This document shows positions 59,054 through 64,000 of a DNA stretch of 64,000 bases, piece by piece (the first letter of the stretch is position 1; every line of letters begins with the position of its first letter). Made by a program: the position numbers and the translations under genes. The notes under the pieces were generated by a model. That model was not told the DNA's origin. It was given only the letters and a program-made list of their open reading frames with translations, and searched no databases. The stretch is from Apus apus (lineage: Eukaryota; Chordata; Aves; Apodiformes; Apodidae): the NCBI RefSeq assembly GCF_020740795.1, contig NC_067312.1:65492905-65556904 (forward strand). Reading direction: 5' to 3'.

Positions 59054-60800
59054 GGGATCTGCACCCGGGCACGGACACAGGGATGGACGCAGGGCAGGGC
59101 AGCGGAGAGGAGCCTCCCCTGGACCTGGTCACCCCTGTGTGTTCTGATGCAGAACGGTTGCCAAGGGGGCAGCGCCGACGTTCCATGACCCCCGCACCTC
59201 CCATCACCCCCCGGGTCCCCGCAGGGCACCTTGTCCCAGGACCTCGGATACCCCCGGGACAGGATCCCCCAGCCCGAGTCGCCACGGCAACGCGCGGGCC
59301 AATGGCAGGGCTGGAAGCTGTTTACGGGGCGGAGCCTGGGGAAGCCATGGCAACGCGCGGGCCAATGGCAGGGCCGGAAGCTGTTTACGGGGCGGAGCCT
59401 GGGGAAGCCGGGGCACGTTGCCCCGTTCCCCAGTTCCCGGCTCTGGGCGGGGAAGGAGGCAGGGGCTGCAGTGCGCGGAGGGAGGGACCCTCAGCCCGGC
59501 GGGATCGCAGCGACCCTCCCTGCCCTCCCCGTGGGCGGCTTCTTAGGGCCTCTGTCTTTTGCTTCGTATTTTTTTTTATTTTCCGGTTCTGTTTTTTTCC
59601 AGAAGCTTCTTGGTGCCAGGTGAACTTGTGGAAGGACTTCCTGGAAGTTGGGGGACGTCGCCGGGACGAGGTGAGGGGAGGCGGGGGCCGGCGGCAGCGG
59701 GGAGCGGCGGGCTGGCAGCCGAGGGCGGTGGGACAGGCCCGCCGAGGGCGGTGGGACAGGCCCGCTGAGGGCTCAGACCGGCTGCTGGGGCAAAGCCAGC
59801 CGTGCGGGCCGGGGGGTGCGCGCAGGGCAGGGCTGTGCTGTGATTTCTTGTTGTGTTTAACTGCCCTGCCCGCCTCCCCGCCCCCCGCAGCGAGCACTTC
59901 GGGGATCTCCCTCAGCGCGGGGGCAGGATTTTGCAGGGGCCGAGTGCTGGCCCTGGGATTCAGGCACCGAAGCAACGTGTGGCTGCCCCCCCCCCGCCTT
60001 CTGTTTGGGGAGAGAAAAGCCTGTTTGGAGAAGCGGGGCTGCTGGTTCCGCCCCGCCCCGCGCCCGCTCCCCCCCGTGGCGGTTGGAGCCCCGCATCCTT
60101 CCCGCGGAGCCGCGGCCTCGGCACGGCCGGCTCCGTCCGCTCTCTCCTGGCCCCAAACCCACCGGGTTCCGGGTTTTCAGCCCAAAGCTGCATCCCCAGC
60201 CCGAGGAGAGCCGGGGGCTGAATCCCCCGGGTTGATCGTAGTGAGCGGGTGCGTGGGGTGGGTCCGCCCTCTCCCCCCTCGGGTTGTTTTAGGGACCCCG
60301 AAAGTGTGAAGGGAGGAGCAGGAACAGCCTGAACTCGAGGGGAGTTCAGGGGCAGCGGGGCAGGACTTGAGGTGCTGGATTTTGCCGAGGTGCTGGATCC
60401 GGAGATTTTGTCCTGTTAGCGGTGGGTGGGAGCAACATCCTCCCTGTGTGGGACGACAGGGCTGTTGGATTTTGATTTCTCGCTTCAGCCGAAGAAGGCT
60501 TGTGGGGCAGCTCCGGCCTGCCGGGGGGCGGGAGACACCGGGCACAGAGGTTTGAAGGAATTTCTCCGAGGTTCAGAGCTGCTAAAGCCCGCCGGGGGAG
60601 GCACCGGGGCTGTGGTGCGCAGCACCCAGGGTATGGGTCTCGCCCAGCAGCACCCGGAGCACCCAGGAACGGCAGCACCCCGGCCCTGCGCGGGTGCAGG
60701 AGAGCGGCTGTGCCCTGGGGAGCCGCAACCTTCTCTCTGTCGTTATTGCAGGAGCTGCCCTGTCACCTCCTTTCCCTTCCCGCGCAGCTCTTGAAGGCAA
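58850..60800. promoter_or_regulatory. CpG island with bidirectional promoter
   Basis: A GC- and CpG-rich stretch lies between the start codons of the cyclin T1-like gene (59053, minus) and the FOXJ1-like gene (60811, plus). The cyclin T1-like first coding exon lies inside its edge. Possible non-coding exon signals for the FOXJ1-like gene are a donor ACGAG/GTGAGG at 59671 and an acceptor CGTTATTGCAG ending at 60751. No TATA box is apparent. Confidence 0.75.
59278..59409. promoter_or_regulatory. Duplicated 63-bp promoter module: X-box, CCAAT, forkhead site, GC box
   Basis: An RFX X-box GTCGCCACGGCAAC lies at 59278-59291, matching GTNRCC-N2-RGYAAC. A 63-bp unit follows twice. CCAAT boxes are at 59299-59303 and 59362-59366, forkhead sites TGTTTAC at 59319-59325 and 59382-59388, and a GGGGCGGAGCC box follows each. 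The second copy begins with AAGCCATGGCAAC, an X-box with one weakened half. RFX factors, NF-Y and FOXJ1 itself act together on ciliary genes. The sites are seen directly, the use is inferred. Confidence 0.7.
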
Positions 60801-60810
60801 GAGCCGAGAC

Positions 60811-62620
<1,810 letters not shown>

Positions 62621-62689
62621 GATGTTTTTATATAATCTATATTATCTATTTTAAAAACCTCTATCTTTTTAGCATTACAATTTCTTAGT

Positions 62690-63410
62690 AGTAGGGGGCT
62701 AAGGGAAATGCAGTTTGGGAGTTGTTTTATATTTTCACTGTTTGTTTCACTCCTTAGTTGTTGACCTGTTTTACATTTACACTGTTTAATTATATCACTT
62801 TTGGTTAAATGTTTCATATATACACTGTGCTACTGTTCCACTGCTTCACTGCTTAATTGTTTAAATGTTTGTATTTTCAGTGTTGAATTATTTCATTTTC
62901 CAATGTTTAATTGCTGAAATGTTTTTTATTTACACTAAATTCCTTTGCTTTTTAATTGTTTAAAAATCTTCTATTTTCAATGTTTCTTTTTTTTCACTGT
63001 TTCACTGATTGTTTAAATGTTTTATATTTACTCTCATTGTTTGACTGTTAGGTAAATTGCTTAAATGCTTTATATTTTCACTGTTTAATTGTATCACTGT
63101 TTAACTGTTGAAATGTTTTATATTTACACTAAATTCCTTCACTGTTTTGCTGTTTAGTTGTTTAAATGCTTTATATTTACACTAATAGTTTGGCTGTTTT
63201 GCTGCTTAATTGTTTAAATATTTTATATTTCCAATGCTTATTTTTTTAACTGTTTTGCTGTTTAACTGTTGAAATGTTTTATATTTACACTGTTTAATTG
63301 TTTGGCTGTTTCACTGTTTAATTGTTGAAGTGTTTTATGTTCACACTGTTTAATTAAATCACTGTTTAATTGGTTAAATGTTTTATATTTACACTCTTTT
63401 CACTGTGTCC
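62690..63410. repeat. AT-rich minisatellite downstream of the FOXJ1-like gene
   Basis: Degenerate tandem units of about 30-60 bp built from TGTTTAATTGTTTAAATG, TTTTATATTTACACT and GTTTCACTGTTTAATTG. Copies differ by many substitutions, so the array is old. It starts within about 100 bp of the stop codon and would lie in the 3' UTR if transcription continues. Confidence 0.88.
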
Positions 63411-64000
63411 ATTGTTCTGTAAACCAAGACTACGGGATGGAGGATTCCTGAAGCAGCAGCAATAGGGTTTGTTAAGGATCCAGCACTTGGCCTTGCAGGA
63501 GAGAAGCAGAGGAAACTGGGGTCCTCCCAGAACTGACCTGGCATTTGTATTTTTTGTACCCAAAATCCTTGTTTTGGGTTAGTGGGGTCTGGGGAGGGTT
63601 GGTGGCCCACAAGGATCTCTCCTGTGAGAAGCTGCTAGAAGTCCCCCTGGCTCCAATTCCAGTTTGGCCTCTGGCCAAGGCCCAGCCAAGTAGGGAAGTT
63701 GGATGTGCCTCTGGGAGTGACATGTTCAAGACAGGGAAAAGGAACCTTCAAAAAGACCCGCAGGGCAGGGCTGGTGTGAGAAACGCCACAATCGCTCAGC
63801 AAAGGCTCAGACAGACTCCTCAGGGAAGCACATTTTACTGACGTTCTTACAAGAGCAGGTGACTCACAAAGCAGGCACACCAGGGGGGCACTCAGCCCAG
63901 TTTTTTATTCCGTAATCCTGACCCAGATCTCCCTCCCTGGTTTCCCCACTGGCTAGGTACTCCAAGGTTGACAGCCCACCCAGGGTGCCTAAGATGACCA
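63411..64000. other. Window end, no gene recognised
   Basis: Moderately GC-rich DNA with short overlapping frames on both strands and no domain. A TTTTTTATTCC at about 63900 could be a reverse polyadenylation signal of a gene lying beyond the window, but nothing else supports this. Confidence 0.35.

Noticed and set aside
59083-60309. A 408-codon open frame on the plus strand
   Set aside because: It runs through the CpG island and promoter module with low-complexity composition and no domain. GC-rich DNA has few stops.

Overview
The window is nuclear DNA from a bird. CR1 LINE copies are scattered throughout and almost all lie on the minus strand with their 3' tails present (ATTCTATG-type repeats). 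The endogenous retrovirus and LTR types are avian-like, there are no mammalian SINEs, and the recognisable genes resemble bird or amniote proteins with ordinary spliceosomal introns. I cannot name the species.

Layout. Bases 1 to about 33,200 are gene-poor: AT-rich intergenic DNA, five CR1 insertions (one about 3.4 kb), a (TA)n and a (TTTTA)n microsatellite, a GC-rich 42-bp repeat and LTR-like sequence. From 33.2 to 41.2 kb there is an avian LTR, then a RING-finger gene of the TOPORS family behind a promoter rich in cAMP-response elements, then three exons of a dead RIG-I (RIGI/DDX58) gene. TOPORS and RIGI are neighbours on the same strand in the same order in mammals, so this looks like the old TOPORS-RIGI locus. 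From 42.2 to 46.2 kb lies a broken endogenous retrovirus on the minus strand and a second LTR-like block. From 46.6 to 52.9 kb there are three CR1 copies and several minisatellites, including an array with a 236-bp higher-order period that was split by a CR1.

The right end holds two genes head to head across a CpG island: a complete nine-exon cyclin T1-like gene on the minus strand (588 residues predicted) and a FOXJ1-like forkhead gene on the plus strand. The forkhead domain of the latter is intact across an intron, but the C-terminal part carries two frameshifts. The shared promoter contains a duplicated 63-bp module with CCAAT, forkhead and GC-box sites, preceded by an RFX X-box.

How they fit together. 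RIGI and TOPORS (human 9p21), CCNT1 (human 12q13) and FOXJ1 (human 17q25) are not neighbours in mammals. Several of the copies here are decayed: RIG-I is dead, the FOXJ1-like gene is frameshifted, the TOPORS-like C-terminal half is broken by stops, and the cyclin T1-like gene is frameshifted at its very C-terminus. That pattern, with the high load of transposons and satellites, suggests duplicated or relaxed gene copies on a rearranged, repeat-rich chromosome such as a W or germline-restricted chromosome. This last point is inference.
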